Origin: Petrosia ficiformis
Lineage: Eukaryota > Porifera > Demospongiae > Haplosclerida > Petrosiidae
Direction: 5' to 3'
Length of the DNA: 64,000 bases
Assembly (NCBI GenBank): GCA_947044365.1
Contig: OX345636.1
Location: 16,789,115-16,853,114, forward strand
Shown: positions 21,712 to 31,610 of the stretch, one piece after another
Numbering within the stretch: position 1 is the stretch's first letter
Layout: each line of letters begins with the position of its first letter
Position numbers and translations under genes: made by a program
The notes under the pieces: model-generated
What the model was told of the DNA's origin: nothing
Databases searched by the model: none
The model's input: the letters and a program-made list of their open reading frames with translations, nothing else

Positions 21712-24700
21712 TTATACAGAAGGAACCACACGATCGTAGTGGTTCCTTTCCTCTGTGTGGAATAGGTAGATCTTGTAGTCTGACTTGGGCATGCAGTGCT
21801 CGTTACAAAAGAGGGGGGAAAACTTCAGCCAAGCACGACTGGACCCATTGTCAGAGTATGTACAAATATCAATCTGACACAGGGTAGCAAAAGCTCTAAT
21901 CTCGCGGTCAGTTCCCCATCCACGCTGATCCAGCTTCTTTTCCTTGATGTAACCGGTCATACTCTTAATAGGCTCATAAAGGTTTGCCTCAAGAGTGTCA
22001 CCTGCAAAGCAGTCCTTACAGAAACGGTAAGCATTATCTTTGTGTGTCATGAAATTAACAATTGCTTGACGAACAGCTTGGTGGTTAGATTCGGTTCCTG
22101 TAACTTCTTTAGATAAAGCTCTGAATAGGCAGTTGTCATCGCCCCGAACTCTATCACGAATGTGGGGCTCGATATCTCTACAGGGAATTTTCTGGACTCG
22201 TTGAGACCGAGCAGTTAGTTCACAACGAGACAATTTAGCAATAACATCTCTGGCAGCACTTTTCCACTCTTCAGTGGGCAGTGGGCCGGTCACAGTTACT
22301 GTGGCTGGGCTTTCGCCTATGCATTCTACACACGAATCGTCGATACTGAGCTCTTGTGAACAGTCATCGCAGTACCATTTACCTTCGGGAGCTTCAGTGA
22401 TTCCCACACACTCAAAATGAAACCACGTGCAATTTTGTCCGTCACATTCCACCATATTCCCTTCATCTCTTCCTCGGCAGATGCAGTATAGGTCCTCTTC
22501 GGGAGAAGAAGAGTCTGGACTGAAGGATTTGGCCAGTACTCTCGCACTCTGTGTGGTACTGCACGCAGTTGAGAGTTTGCTCTTCTTGGCTGTGGGAGAC
22601 GGGGATACTTTAAGACTGCTTCGTTTCCTGTCATTAAAAGGGGTCGAATTAGGAGGACGTACAGGAGTTGATTCGACACACAAGTCATCGATATTGAGTT
22701 CTTGTGAACAGTCATCACAGTACCATTTACCTTCGGGAGCTTCAGTGATCCCCACACACTCAAAGTGAAACCAATGAAATGTGCAATTACATCCATCACA
22801 TTCCACCATATTTCCTTTATCTCTTCCTCGGCAAAAGCAGTATAGGTCCTCTTCGGGAGAAGAAGAGTCTTGACTGAAGGATTCTGCCAGTACTCTCGCA
22901 CTCTGTGTGGTACTGCACGGAGTTGAGAGTTTGCTCTTCTTGGCTGTGGGAAACGGGGTTACTTTAAGACTGCTTCGTTTCCTTTCTTTGAAAGGGGTCG
23001 AATTTGGAGGACGTACAGGCGTCGAAGCAGCAGGTTTCGCTTGATACAGCAAATGAGGATTCAAGGGGCAAGCTTTCTTGTGAGCTCTGCAGCCTCTGCC
23101 TTCAGCACCACAAGTACATTGTGTTTCGTCATCGCTGTCATATATCATACTGTCCTCGAGATAGTCTCCTTCGAGGCTCGAGTCACTAAAGGTCGATTCG
23201 TCGTCACTTAACACCGTATGTGTATTTGCATCATCAGAACATTGATATTTGGCAGTGTAAACAACATCTCCTTTGTCACAAACCAAGTCCTCTGAATGGT
23301 CGATACTCGATACGTTACTGTACTTGGTGTTAAGAGGACAGTCCCTGTGGGTGGACCGGCTGTGAGATGTTGATCCACACTTGCACAATATGTTTATTTG
23401 TGTGGCACCACCTTTACTCTTCTTGGGGGCTTTGGAATCCGTATCTTTGGTCTCGCCATACGTGTCACCTCCGTGTTTCTTTGACCACTCACGACGCTCT
23501 GTCGCATCTCTCACTCGTAACTTCAACAGCTGTATTCTCCTTTTCTTAACCTTCTCTTGTTTTGCTCTGCCCAACTGCTGTCTTCTTTTTATGTTGGCTG
23601 TCGTCACAGCCTCTTGGATACCTTCATACACTGGAAGATTCAGACGTTTATACAGGTCCGGTATCCAGTGATACTTTGGACCTCGTTTCTCGTACATGTA
23701 AGTCATGTTTGACTGCAACAGGGCCAAATTAGTGGAAACCTCGTAGTGAAGCCTCTCCAGGCTGATGTCCTTTGACCTGAACCTGATGAATACGTTGTGC
23801 GAGGCTTCCAACCAATTGGAGTGGCCTCTTTTCAGCACGGGATGAACGAGGCTGTCAGCCATTGAGGCTCTATAGTCACACTCAATTTCATAAAGGAGAG
23901 AGTGAAACGCACACGTGAGCCCGTACCGCGTAGTGTAATCTTTTCCTTCACACACAAAGTTTTCCTTATCGGCACAATTGCCACAGCTACACACTTTGAG
24001 AGGATGAAAATCACAGTGTTCTGTTGTTGGCTCTGCTCCCTCTTCCATCACTTCCCACTCGTGCTCGTCACGGACATGTCTGGGTAGAACTCTCAGCCTT
24101 TTCGCAAATTCTTCAGCAGACTTAGAGTCTGTCAGAATGTAAGAAAAGTTATTACGTGCTCTCATGATAAAAGCATCAGTAATACAACCACAACCTTGGC
24201 TGTGGCGATTAGGACAGTGGCAGCGTGCTCCATTTATTAGAGGGAACCTGTCTTCATGCTTTCTAATCAAATCTATCGAAGGTGCCTTCATCTTGGAGTA
24301 ATTTTCCAGAGCTTTTAAGTGATTTTTGCCGGCATGGCCACCACAGATCATAATTTTGCATTCAGGAAAGCATTCCGCTACTGCTTTTGCAGAAGATGAA
24401 TCTGAATCTTGCCAATGGACAGCGAGTTTCATCCCTTCCTCTCTAGCTCGATGCATAACCTCTCGCGCTGCAAATCCTTCCATGGATTTAGATGTTCCTT
24501 TATATAGCTCTCCTTCTACTATATTGTCACTACCACGTTGGCACAAGTGTTTGTAATACAGCAATGCTCCATTATAGTAGTTACGAACACTGAATGTGCC
24601 ATTTTTGGAGTGGTAACCACGTGTCATCCATGCTGCGTCTGCACTTGTTACTGCCTGCTTCCACGAGCCAAGAGTGTGTTCATCCATTGTCTTCATCTCT

Positions 24701-25233
24701 TCTTTAGCTTCCTCACACATCTCGTCAACCATCTCCTTCACTACAGGGTACATTCTTGTGACGGTTGAGTAAAATTTATCCATACGGACGGCATCAAGTC
24801 CAAGGGACAGCTTTAGTACTTTACAGTAGGTTGCATGCATACAGCCCGATACAATAAAACCTACTTGAATGGCTGCACCTATTTCGCTACTGGTAAGTAA
24901 CTCACTTTTCAGTGAGCTTTCAAAACACACAGTTGAAATATCACAGCCATCACATCCATAATAAACCTTAACTGCACCCCCCAAGCCCTTTGTATCAAAT
25001 GACAAAGGAACTAATTGTCCTTTACAACCAGGTGTTACACAGTGGCGAATTTCGTTCGTCATTTTAATAAATGTATCTACTTCAGTAAGGCTTCCAACAA
25101 AAAGCTTTTTTGGCAGTGTTATTGGCTTGATATTTTTTACCCAATTTCTTTGTGGTGTTGGGAGGTACAGTGAATCTGTGTTTTCACTTACAAACGATGT
25201 ATCACGATCCTCTTCTTCATCTTGAAATACTGC
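21712..25233 (-). CDS. Mutator-like transposase / double PHD / OTU fusion protein, last exon
   Basis: This is a single open exon of 1,173 codons after a CTACAG acceptor at 25234, ending in TAA at 21712. Residue numbers here count from the ATG at 25257, 8 codons upstream in the intron. Residues 60-330 carry the layout of Mutator-like (MULE) DDE transposases: a Cys pair region (CVTPGCKG), a first Asp in SADAAWMTRG (D207), then HWQDSDSSSA (D284/D286) and ICGGHAGKNH. A Cys/His-rich block follows (346-450). Two CxC...HxxxC knuckles lie near 625 and 714. PHD fingers at 805-850 and 923-966 are ING-like (YC.C...CDG..WFHFEC...GKWYC..C). An OTU fold at 1024-1175 has GDDNCLFRAL with Cys1043 and NHYDRVV with His1173. 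OTU enzymes cleave ubiquitin chains, PHD fingers read histone H3 tails, and MULE cores bind or cut DNA. Whether any of these work here is inference. No terminal inverted repeats are seen and upstream exons exist, so it may be a domesticated transposase rather than a mobile copy. Confidence 0.88.
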   Translation of the reverse strand, partial: AVFQDEEEDRDTSFVSENTDSLYLPTPQRNWVKNIKPITLPKKLFVGSLTEVDTFIKMTNEIRHCVTPGCKGQLVPLSFDTKGLGGAVKVYYGCDGCDISTVCFESSLKSELLTSSEIGAAIQVGFIVSGCMHATYCKVLKLSLGLDAVRMDKFYSTVTRMYPVVKEMVDEMCEEAKEEMKTMDEHTLGSWKQAVTSADAAWMTRGYHSKNGTFSVRNYYNGALLYYKHLCQRGSDNIVEGELYKGTSKSMEGFAAREVMHRAREEGMKLAVHWQDSDSSSAKAVAECFPECKIMICGGHAGKNHLKALENYSKMKAPSIDLIRKHEDRFPLINGARCHCPNRHSQGCGCITDAFIMRARNNFSYILTDSKSAEEFAKRLRVLPRHVRDEHEWEVMEEGAEPTTEHCDFHPLKVCSCGNCADKENFVCEGKDYTTRYGLTCAFHSLLYEIECDYRASMADSLVHPVLKRGHSNWLEASHNVFIRFRSKDISLERLHYEVSTNLALLQSNMTYMYEKRGPKYHWIPDLYKRLNLPVYEGIQEAVTTANIKRRQQLGRAKQEKVKKRRIQLLKLRVRDATERREWSKKHGGDTYGETKDTDSKAPKKSKGGATQINILCKCGSTSHSRSTHRDCPLNTKYSNVSSIDHSEDLVCDKGDVVYTAKYQCSDDANTHTVLSDDESTFSDSSLEGDYLEDSMIYDSDDETQCTCGAEGRGCRAHKKACPLNPHLLYQAKPAASTPVRPPNSTPFKERKRSSLKVTPFPTAKKSKLSTPCSTTQSARVLAESFSQDSSSPEEDLYCFCRGRDKGNMVECDGCNCTFHWFHFECVGITEAPEGKWYCDDCSQELNIDDLCVESTPVRPPNSTPFNDRKRSSLKVSPSPTAKKSKLSTACSTTQSARVLAKSFSPDSSSPEEDLYCICRGRDEGNMVECDGQNCTWFHFECVGITEAPEGKWYCDDCSQELSIDDSCVECIGESPATVTVTGPLPTEEWKSAARDVIAKLSRCELTARSQRVQKIPCRDIEPHIRDRVRGDDNCLFRALSKEVTGTESNHQAVRQAIVNFMTHKDNAYRFCKDCFAGDTLEANLYEPIKSMTGYIKEKKLDQRGWGTDREIRAFATLCQIDICTYSDNGSSRAWLKFSPLFCNEHCMPKSDYKIYLFHTEERNHYDRVVPSV

Positions 25234-25290
25234 CTGTAGGGTAAAATAAACCTGCATGTATAATTACATGTATATAACAGATAGACACAC

Positions 25291-25332
25291 CTCTGATAAA
25301 GTCTCTTCTAACGGTGAAGGAATACCATCTTT
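25291..25332 (-). CDS. 42-nt upstream exon of the transposase-OTU gene
   Basis: It lies between a TTTGTATAG acceptor and a GTGTGT donor and reads KDGIPSPLEETLSE, phase 0 at both ends. It joins in frame to AVFQDEEEDRD at the start of the large exon, 57 bp downstream. The acidic Ser/Pro-rich peptide is likely disordered. Confidence 0.75.
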
Positions 25333-26101
25333 CTATACAAATGAAGTGAAGAGCATTAGTATCAAAGTATTAATAGTCTTGTGTAGCCAGACCCTCCCCT
25401 ACATATGAGATATGGATCTGGTATGTAGCATAAGAAGTACAGTAAAATTTTAAAATTCACTACAACAAAATTATGTGTAGGTACTATATATATTATGTAT
25501 AACTACAAAATTAGCAAACCCTCACAACACTGTAGAAGCACTTGAAATCAAATACAACTGAGGTTACAGCATGGTCACTGGCTCAATCTTTCTGTCACAT
25601 TCTACCTCAGTTTTCATGCATATTAGTGTTATATACATAATATTATATGCATTGTATGTTATAATTATACAAATACGTACATGTACATGTATGCAATGGA
25701 ACCTTCACACCATTGGGACCAAGTAATCATAATTATAGAGGTTGTCCTCATTTCAGGGGTGAAGTTGTATAATAAAGGACGTCTAAATGTCATTAATACG
25801 GGTGTGTACTTATTCCAGAGAGTCCTGAATAGAGAGGTTCCACTATATACTTTATGCCGTGAAAATTACAGGAAGGAAAAATTTAGCGAATTTGGTAAAA
25901 AATAATACTGTTCAGGGATCAAAAATCGACATACACAAAAAAGAACAAGAAGGATAATTATATGAAATTGGTGCAGGTAAGATGATCAGTTAAACACATT
26001 TCTGAGGTCATGGTGAACATCAAGTATTAATGAAAATAAAAGGAGACTTGATTGCTTCCTACACATAATACATGTATGTATATGTAAAAAGATACACTTA
26101 C
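25333..26101. other. Intron sequence
   Basis: No element or additional exon recognised. Confidence 0.5.
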
Positions 26102-26143
26102 ATGTTTATTGTCTCTGTTACATATAATTGCAGAAACATCACC
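26102..26143 (-). CDS. Candidate 42-nt exon of the transposase-OTU gene
   Basis: A TTTTATAG acceptor and GTAAGT donor bracket exactly 14 codons (GDVSAIICNRDNKH), phase 0 at both ends. It ends in the same KH-GT context as the exons at 27503 and 30910. Similar length, phase and ending argue that it is a diverged member of an exon series. Confidence 0.55.
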
Positions 26144-27409
26144 CTATAAAAGCGTAAACTTGTAAATGTAAATACATGTATGTAGATAAAGTACATGTAC
26201 AGATTTGATAACTTGTTTGTAACAGCTCATATCACACAAAAGCTCTTTGTTTTTTGAATATTCCAGGTCAGTAATTCTGATGAGTACACTTAAATTCAGA
26301 CTTGCAAAGGAAGTTTCGTGTTATTGTTGTCTGTTCTGTTCTCTGCAAGCCGAGAAAGACAGTAATATTCCAAAATTCGGAAGATTAATTATGTTGCAAA
26401 TAAGAAATACTAGATAATGCAACAACAAACAAGCAAAAAGAAAGGGATGGGCTCAGTGTAAATAAATGCAGTCATGGGCATGTGTTGGGCTTACTATACT
26501 GAATAGCCAATAATTGGTCATATATCCCACCAGTGAACACTGCAGAATTATATTCTATGGCAATACTTCTTTTGTGAATGATTTCCACATGAATGCAATG
26601 GTGCAAGAATTTGAAATACATTACGTACACCCTGTCCATGAAAGAATATGTTTGCGATTTCACCATATTGTTCTCCGTTAGCTAACTACATGTATTTAGC
26701 AACGACCATGACCTTCTGTAATCCATATGATTTGCTTCGGCCTTGTTTTCCAATATCACTTGTTCAATCATTCCCTCCCCCCCCCCATGATGGAATGTAC
26801 AAATGTAGGTACTCTGCAAGAATGTATACATGTCACTGTGTATGTGTACCTCTTTCTTTTCCTTAGTTGTTCCTGAATTATTCTAAATAAAAAAAGTTTA
26901 TTATTAATTATAGCATAAAATATCAACTTGGCATGGTAGTTTCAGTTGTTTCACAAAGGGGTGTGTCATAAGTAATACAATTCCTGAAAGGCATTAGGTA
27001 TCGTGCTTAATTGAATTGCATTTTATAGAGCATTTGTTTAAATGATGTCCAACCAGCACGAGTAAAAATTCACACAATCAAAATTACATTTAGCAGTTTT
27101 TCAATTTTATTTCTTTGTGAGTTATGGTTACAAGAAACAGCATATTCTATACTACTACAGCATGTGTTTTATTCTTTATACCTCCAACTATACAGAAGAA
27201 TCTGGAACAAGAAGGGTTGCATAGTAGCCAGATAGGAATGTATAAGTCTCTCTGCAAGTTTATTGAAAATGGTTGCATAACTAGGAGGATCAGGCCATCC
27301 GTTAAAGATGACAGATGAAGTAAGAGGATTTTGAAGCCCAGGTTTATGAAACGTTCGCCTATACCAAATACATGTACATTCATTAAATACTTACTGCTAA
27401 TGGAAAGTT
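26144..27409. other. Intron sequence
   Basis: AT-rich with a poly-C at 26778-26787. The small ORFs lack splice signals or family features. Nothing recognised. Confidence 0.5.
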
Positions 27410-27502
27410 AACATTTTTGTGTCACATAGTGTGTGCATATATATTATATATTATATAAATATACATGTAATATATTACATCACTCATGACACATAGACAT
27501 AC

Positions 27503-27544
27503 ATGTTTATCCGCTGATTTCGAAATCTCTTTCACAGTTTCTTC
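27503..27544 (-). CDS. 42-nt exon of the transposase-OTU gene
   Basis: A TCTTACAG acceptor and GTATGT donor enclose EETVKEISKSADKH, phase 0. The peptide is charged and helix-prone. A paralogous exon at 30910-30951 differs at 5 of 14 residues, showing exon duplication as part of the larger segmental duplication. Confidence 0.7.
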
Positions 27545-27688
27545 CTGTAAGAATAAAGCGACTTTGTATAAAATACTTAAATAAATAACGTATTTATGAG
27601 TATCACAGTAGGGATACATATACATGTAGATGGATAAAGAGATGTGACGTACATGTAGTCTTTGTTTAGTAAAATTTCGACATCAGTA

Positions 27689-27738
27689 GTTTTTATGGCC
27701 CGTAGGGCCATCCCTATAATTGCTTTCCACAGGGTTTA

Positions 27739-27772
<34 letters not shown>

Positions 27773-28205
27773 TTGTGTCACTTGCGCGACTATGCGTTGT
27801 ATACGTAGTTAAGGAAGTTGCGTCATTCCCGGGGGCTCGGTCAATTAATGGGCGTGGCACTTAAAAGAACGCGCGTTTGAGCTACAGACCAGCCAGGAAG
27901 ATTCAGAAAGGATGTAAAACTGCTAATAACTGTTGTTTATAGCAGAGAAAGAATCTTTAACAAGTAAGTATGATAAGTTGTTGAGTTTCAGACACGAGGA
28001 AGTCATCATTTAGAACCTTGAAGGAGTACCTCAGTCAGTTCATCAGACACCTGTGTATTTAGACTGCAATTAGGCTTACACTTACGTCTTCAGGCCCCAG
28101 GAGTACACAGAAAGGTAGAGACACTAGTGCCATCAGCAATGCTTAATACATAGTCATCACAAAGCAAATATAGGGATGTTTTTTTTCTCTATATACACTT
28201 GTTTA
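27689..28205 (+). mobile_element. Element A, copy 2
   Basis: Starts 'atggcccgtagggccat', has a (TA)n at 27741-27770, the core with 'cggtcaattaatgggcgtgg', and ends 'tttctctatatacacttg'. The middle is diverged: the usual 'gtgtagcttacg' stretch is replaced by other sequence. Confidence 0.85.
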
Positions 28206-28340
28206 CTTTACTAAAGGCCTACTAATTACCATGCCACTGTGGGCAGGGTTCACTGCAGCCTGAAAGTCTGGAAACATGTGCATGTTGAATAGCACAATAT
28301 TATATATGGAAATCCAACTCTATTTTATATATATATATAC

Positions 28341-28500
28341 AGTGGTGTGGAAACAGCCAGTCATGCAGGACTTTGTCCGATAAATCTAGTGAATGTCCGG
28401 TAAATTGAAACAGAGCAATATTATTTACAGGCAGATACACCCGTACATGTATGTACATGACCATGTACAATTGTATATTGTATGTACACGTATATGTATG
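28341..28500. other. Fragment sharing 'cagtggtgtggaaa' with the 20247 palindrome
   Basis: The common leader is followed by 'cagccagtcatgcaggac', a diverged form of one palindrome arm. The second arm is absent. TACATG patches follow. Confidence 0.5.
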
Positions 28501-28616
28501 TAGCTAACATGTACATGTATAAATATATACGTGCAGTACAAGCTACATGAACATTTGTACATTGTACATACATGTATATGTAGCTAACATGTATACATGC
28601 ACATGAATATTTATAC

Positions 28617-29026
28617 TAGGGCTGGGACGAAGGTAGAAAAACAACCTTCGAAGCTTCGTCGGCAAAAATGAACGAACCTTCGAAGGTTCGCATGTGTTAT
28701 TATCAATGTTGCTCTTACCTTGTTTGGCAATATAATGCCTCCAAAACTGGATTATTGCTTTATAATAAGTACTAGTCTTGTTCCTGTCACTATTTCTACT
28801 TGGATTTAGCATCGCTTGAATGAAATTTAGGCAGAAACAGCCAACAACTCAGCCTCAACTTTTCTTGGATACACCCACAATTTTAACCACACGTTTAGAT
28901 TGCAAAAGTGCGCATGTGCAAACATTGAAGTGGGCGTGGCAGCGAAGCTTCGAAGGGAGAAATTTAGCTTCGAATGCGCAGTAAACGAACGAAGGTTCGA
29001 ATATTCGAACCTTTTTCCCAGCCCTA
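28617..29026. mobile_element. hAT-type MITE with perfect 8-bp target duplication
   Basis: Termini TAGGGCTGGGACGAAGGT and ACCTTTTTCCCAGCCCTA (imperfect inverted). The 8 bp 'atttatac' lie on both sides (28609-28616 and 29027-29034). Subterminal 'ccttcgaa' and 'ttcgaacc' repeats are abundant. Two small ORFs inside are chance frames. A diverged copy is at 32429-32738. Confidence 0.93.
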
Positions 29027-29640
29027 ATTTATACATTGTACATTGTACATGTACACGTGTAGTTCAAGTGTATGTGCAGTACAACATGAATATTTGTAGT
29101 TTTTATGGACCACGGGGCTATCCCTATATGGTTACTTTCAAAGCCGCTAATAATTTTATATTTATTTACATGTACATGTACATGCATGTGTAACATATAT
29201 ACATGATACATGTTATTGCACATATACATGTACATGACATTGTATGTACATTAATTAAAGCTCTGTTATTCCAGGGGGTTCGGTCAATTAATGGCCGTAT
29301 ATACATGTACATGTATGTAGCACATAAAGAAATGTACAGTAGGGCTACAATCGCTACAACCAACAGGACTGTATAGTGTATACATTACATGAAAATTAGC
29401 AAAATGCTTAGAAACGATTAACAAATAAACAGCAGCTAAATGGGTTATAAAATTCATAAAACAAAAATACTAAAGCAGCCACCCTGGCTTAGAAAAGTAA
29501 CAATCAGTCACAATACACACATAGTACATGTAACAGCAGGAGCCAGTAATACTAAAGCAGCCACCCTGGCTTAGAAAAGTAACACATAGTAAGTAACTAT
29601 GTGTATAGACTGGATTAATATTGACATGATTATTTATATA
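29027..29640. other. Intron sequence with element fragments
   Basis: Bits of element A ('atggaccacggggctatcc' near 29105; 'ggttcggtcaattaatggc' near 29277), TACATG runs, and two copies of 'agcagccaccctggcttag' (29475 and 29555). No exon. Confidence 0.6.
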
Positions 29641-29876
29641 ATTAGTACCATGTGGGATGGATTAACATGTATCTACTAGACTGTCCACATGTGTACCACA
29701 TGATATAGAACATTCAATTAGTACCATGTGGGATGGATTAACATGTATCTACTAGACTGTCCACATGTGTACCACATGATATAGAACATTCAATTAGTAC
29801 CATGTGGGATGGATTTACATGTATCTATAGAATTTTCTAGACTGTCCAATGTGTACCACATGATATAGACCATTCT
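29641..29876. repeat. 76-bp tandem repeat, three units
   Basis: Units start at 29641, 29717 and 29793 with 'attagtaccatgtgggatgg'. The first two are nearly identical and the third has a small insertion. Each contains 'catgtggg' facing 'ccacatg', so each could fold. Confidence 0.93.
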
Positions 29877-30804
29877 GGAAACTTTAGCTATTTAAGTGAT
29901 TTCTGTAGGCAGGTTGATTTCTGTAAGAGATAGTTGTTGCTATTGTTACTTTGTTCGTTATAATATTAATATTCTAAATAGTCAAAGTCTTTAAGAAGGA
30001 TCTATCAGTGTATGTAAAATTTGCGACTCAGTTTATTTTCTCTCTCACCATCTACATGTATCTATGATCTTTGTTTGTGTTTAACATGAATCTTACATGT
30101 TAGTTTCTAGCAAATAACATGTTAACGAAAAGCGGACTTGCAAAAAAACTAGCTATACAGTACTTATATACATGTATGTAGGGTGGAAGTGGTGTGTAAT
30201 TTCATTGCTAAGGTACTATCCTAATCTTGTTTCTGTGTTTTTCAGTTTTGATACCCCTATATCCTTATTTATTTTATTCTTGTACAATAACTAACTACAC
30301 CAAACAGTAGTGGAATGCCTGTACATGTATTGTACATTGTATATATGTATGTTACTATATTATAGATTTCTGTGTCTAATTATAATTATGTTTTACAAAC
30401 TGGCTATTTTACATGTTCATAATGTGTTGAATTATTAACTTGAAAATTATGAAATTGCTGCTTACAAAAAAAGGAAAGCACTTATCACGCAAATCTTGAC
30501 GAAGATTTGTTGTATTTCTGTCTTGGTACATGTACTTTTTTGTATCAACCATGGCTGTCTTTTAACAACTCAACTTTCCAGCAAAGCAATCAAGTTACAA
30601 TCTACAATTTTATAAAAGTGAGAACTAGAGGTGACAAGATTCATATGAAACACCTGGCATTAACAGTCCTGCGAATATTTACATTCTACAAACATAACTG
30701 CCATAATGTCCTTGCATGCAGTAATTTGCTCAGTCATTGTCCTGACATGCACGGATAATGGCAGATGGCCGCCTGTTATTTCTGACTCTGAATTATCATT
30801 TCTG
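29877..30804. other. Intron sequence
   Basis: A decayed half of the 2061-type snapback element lies at about 30180-30290 ('ggaagtggtgtgtaattt', 'tttattttattcttg'). No exon recognised. Confidence 0.5.
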
Positions 30805-30909
30805 TGTCACTTACTGCGTGCATATATACATGTATATATATAATATAATCATATATTATATAAATATATACATGCGATATGTTACATCACACATGACACA
30901 TAGACATAC

Positions 30910-30951
30910 ATGTTTATCCACTGATTTCGGAGTCTCTTTCGAAGTTACTTC
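30910..30951 (-). CDS. 42-nt exon of the transposase-OTU gene (paralogous exon)
   Basis: A CTTACAG acceptor and GTATGT donor enclose EVTSKETPKSVDKH, phase 0. Because all short exons are 14 codons and phase 0, either paralogous exon, both or neither could be spliced in without a frameshift. Confidence 0.65.
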
Positions 30952-31103
30952 CTGTAAGAATAAAGTGACTTAGTATAAAATACATATATAAGTAACGTAT
31001 TTATGAGTATCACAGTAGGGATACATATACATGTAGATGGATAAAGAGATGTGATGTAGTCTTTAATTATTGTAGTTTAGTAAAATTTCATCATCGGTAA
31101 TTT

Positions 31104-31540
31104 TTTATGGCCCGTAGGGCCATCCCTATGATTGTTTTCCCACGGGTTCGATGTATGTTTATATATATATATTCTTGTGTCACCTACGCGAGTATGCGTT
31201 GTATACGCAGTTAAGGAAGTTACATCATTCCCGGGGGCTCGGTCAATTAATGGGCGTGGCGCGAAAAAGAACGCGCGATCAAGCTCTACACACTAGCAGA
31301 AAGAAAGCTGTGTAGCTTACGTAGACACTGGAACTAATAGCTAGCTATTCTACCTGAAATGTATTCTTAAAGTTCTACAAGGTTCTATAAAAGGTAAACA
31401 GAGTATATAATCAAAATAATAACTATAATAGGCTGTTGTGTTTCGGGCATGATAAAGTCAGCCATGATTACTGAATGCTGGACACCATAAAGCAATCATA
31501 GGGATACTTTTTTCTCTATATACACTTGTTTAACTTTACT
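31104..31540 (+). mobile_element. Element A, copy 3 (full-length reference copy)
   Basis: Order of parts: 'ggcccgtagggcc' palindrome; 'atccctatgattg' near-terminal motif; 'cccacgggttcg'; short TA run; 'cgcgagtatgcgttgtatac'; 'ttaaggaagttacatca'; 'ggtcaattaatgggcgtggc'; 'gaacgcgcgatcaagctc'; 'gcagaaagaaagctgtgtag'; 'ctataaaaggtaaacagag'; 'gccatgattactgaatgctg'; 'aagcaatcatagggatac'. The motif 'atccctatgattgcttt' is inverted near the other end, so this is a TIR-like element without coding capacity. Confidence 0.85.
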
Positions 31541-31610
31541 AAAGGCCTACTAATTACCATGCCACTGTGGGCAGGGTTCACTGCAGCCTGAAAGCCTGGA
31601 AACAGTAGCC

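Larger units (their letters stand above)
27410..28270. repeat. Segmental duplication, copy 1 (exon plus element A)
   Basis: Matches 30805-31610 nearly end to end: a TA-rich start, a 42-nt exon, 'gagtatcacagtagggata', a full element A, and then 'taccatgccactgtgggcag'. Differences are scattered substitutions and small indels. Confidence 0.85.
30805..31610. repeat. Segmental duplication, copy 2
   Basis: See 27410-28270. The pair spans about 800 bp with the same order of parts and orientation. Confidence 0.85.

Noticed and set aside
21796..24768. Several plus-strand ORFs and other minus frames within the transposase-OTU exon
   Set aside because: Antisense or out-of-frame shadows. The 191-codon minus frame at 22326 only mirrors the duplicated PHD blocks.
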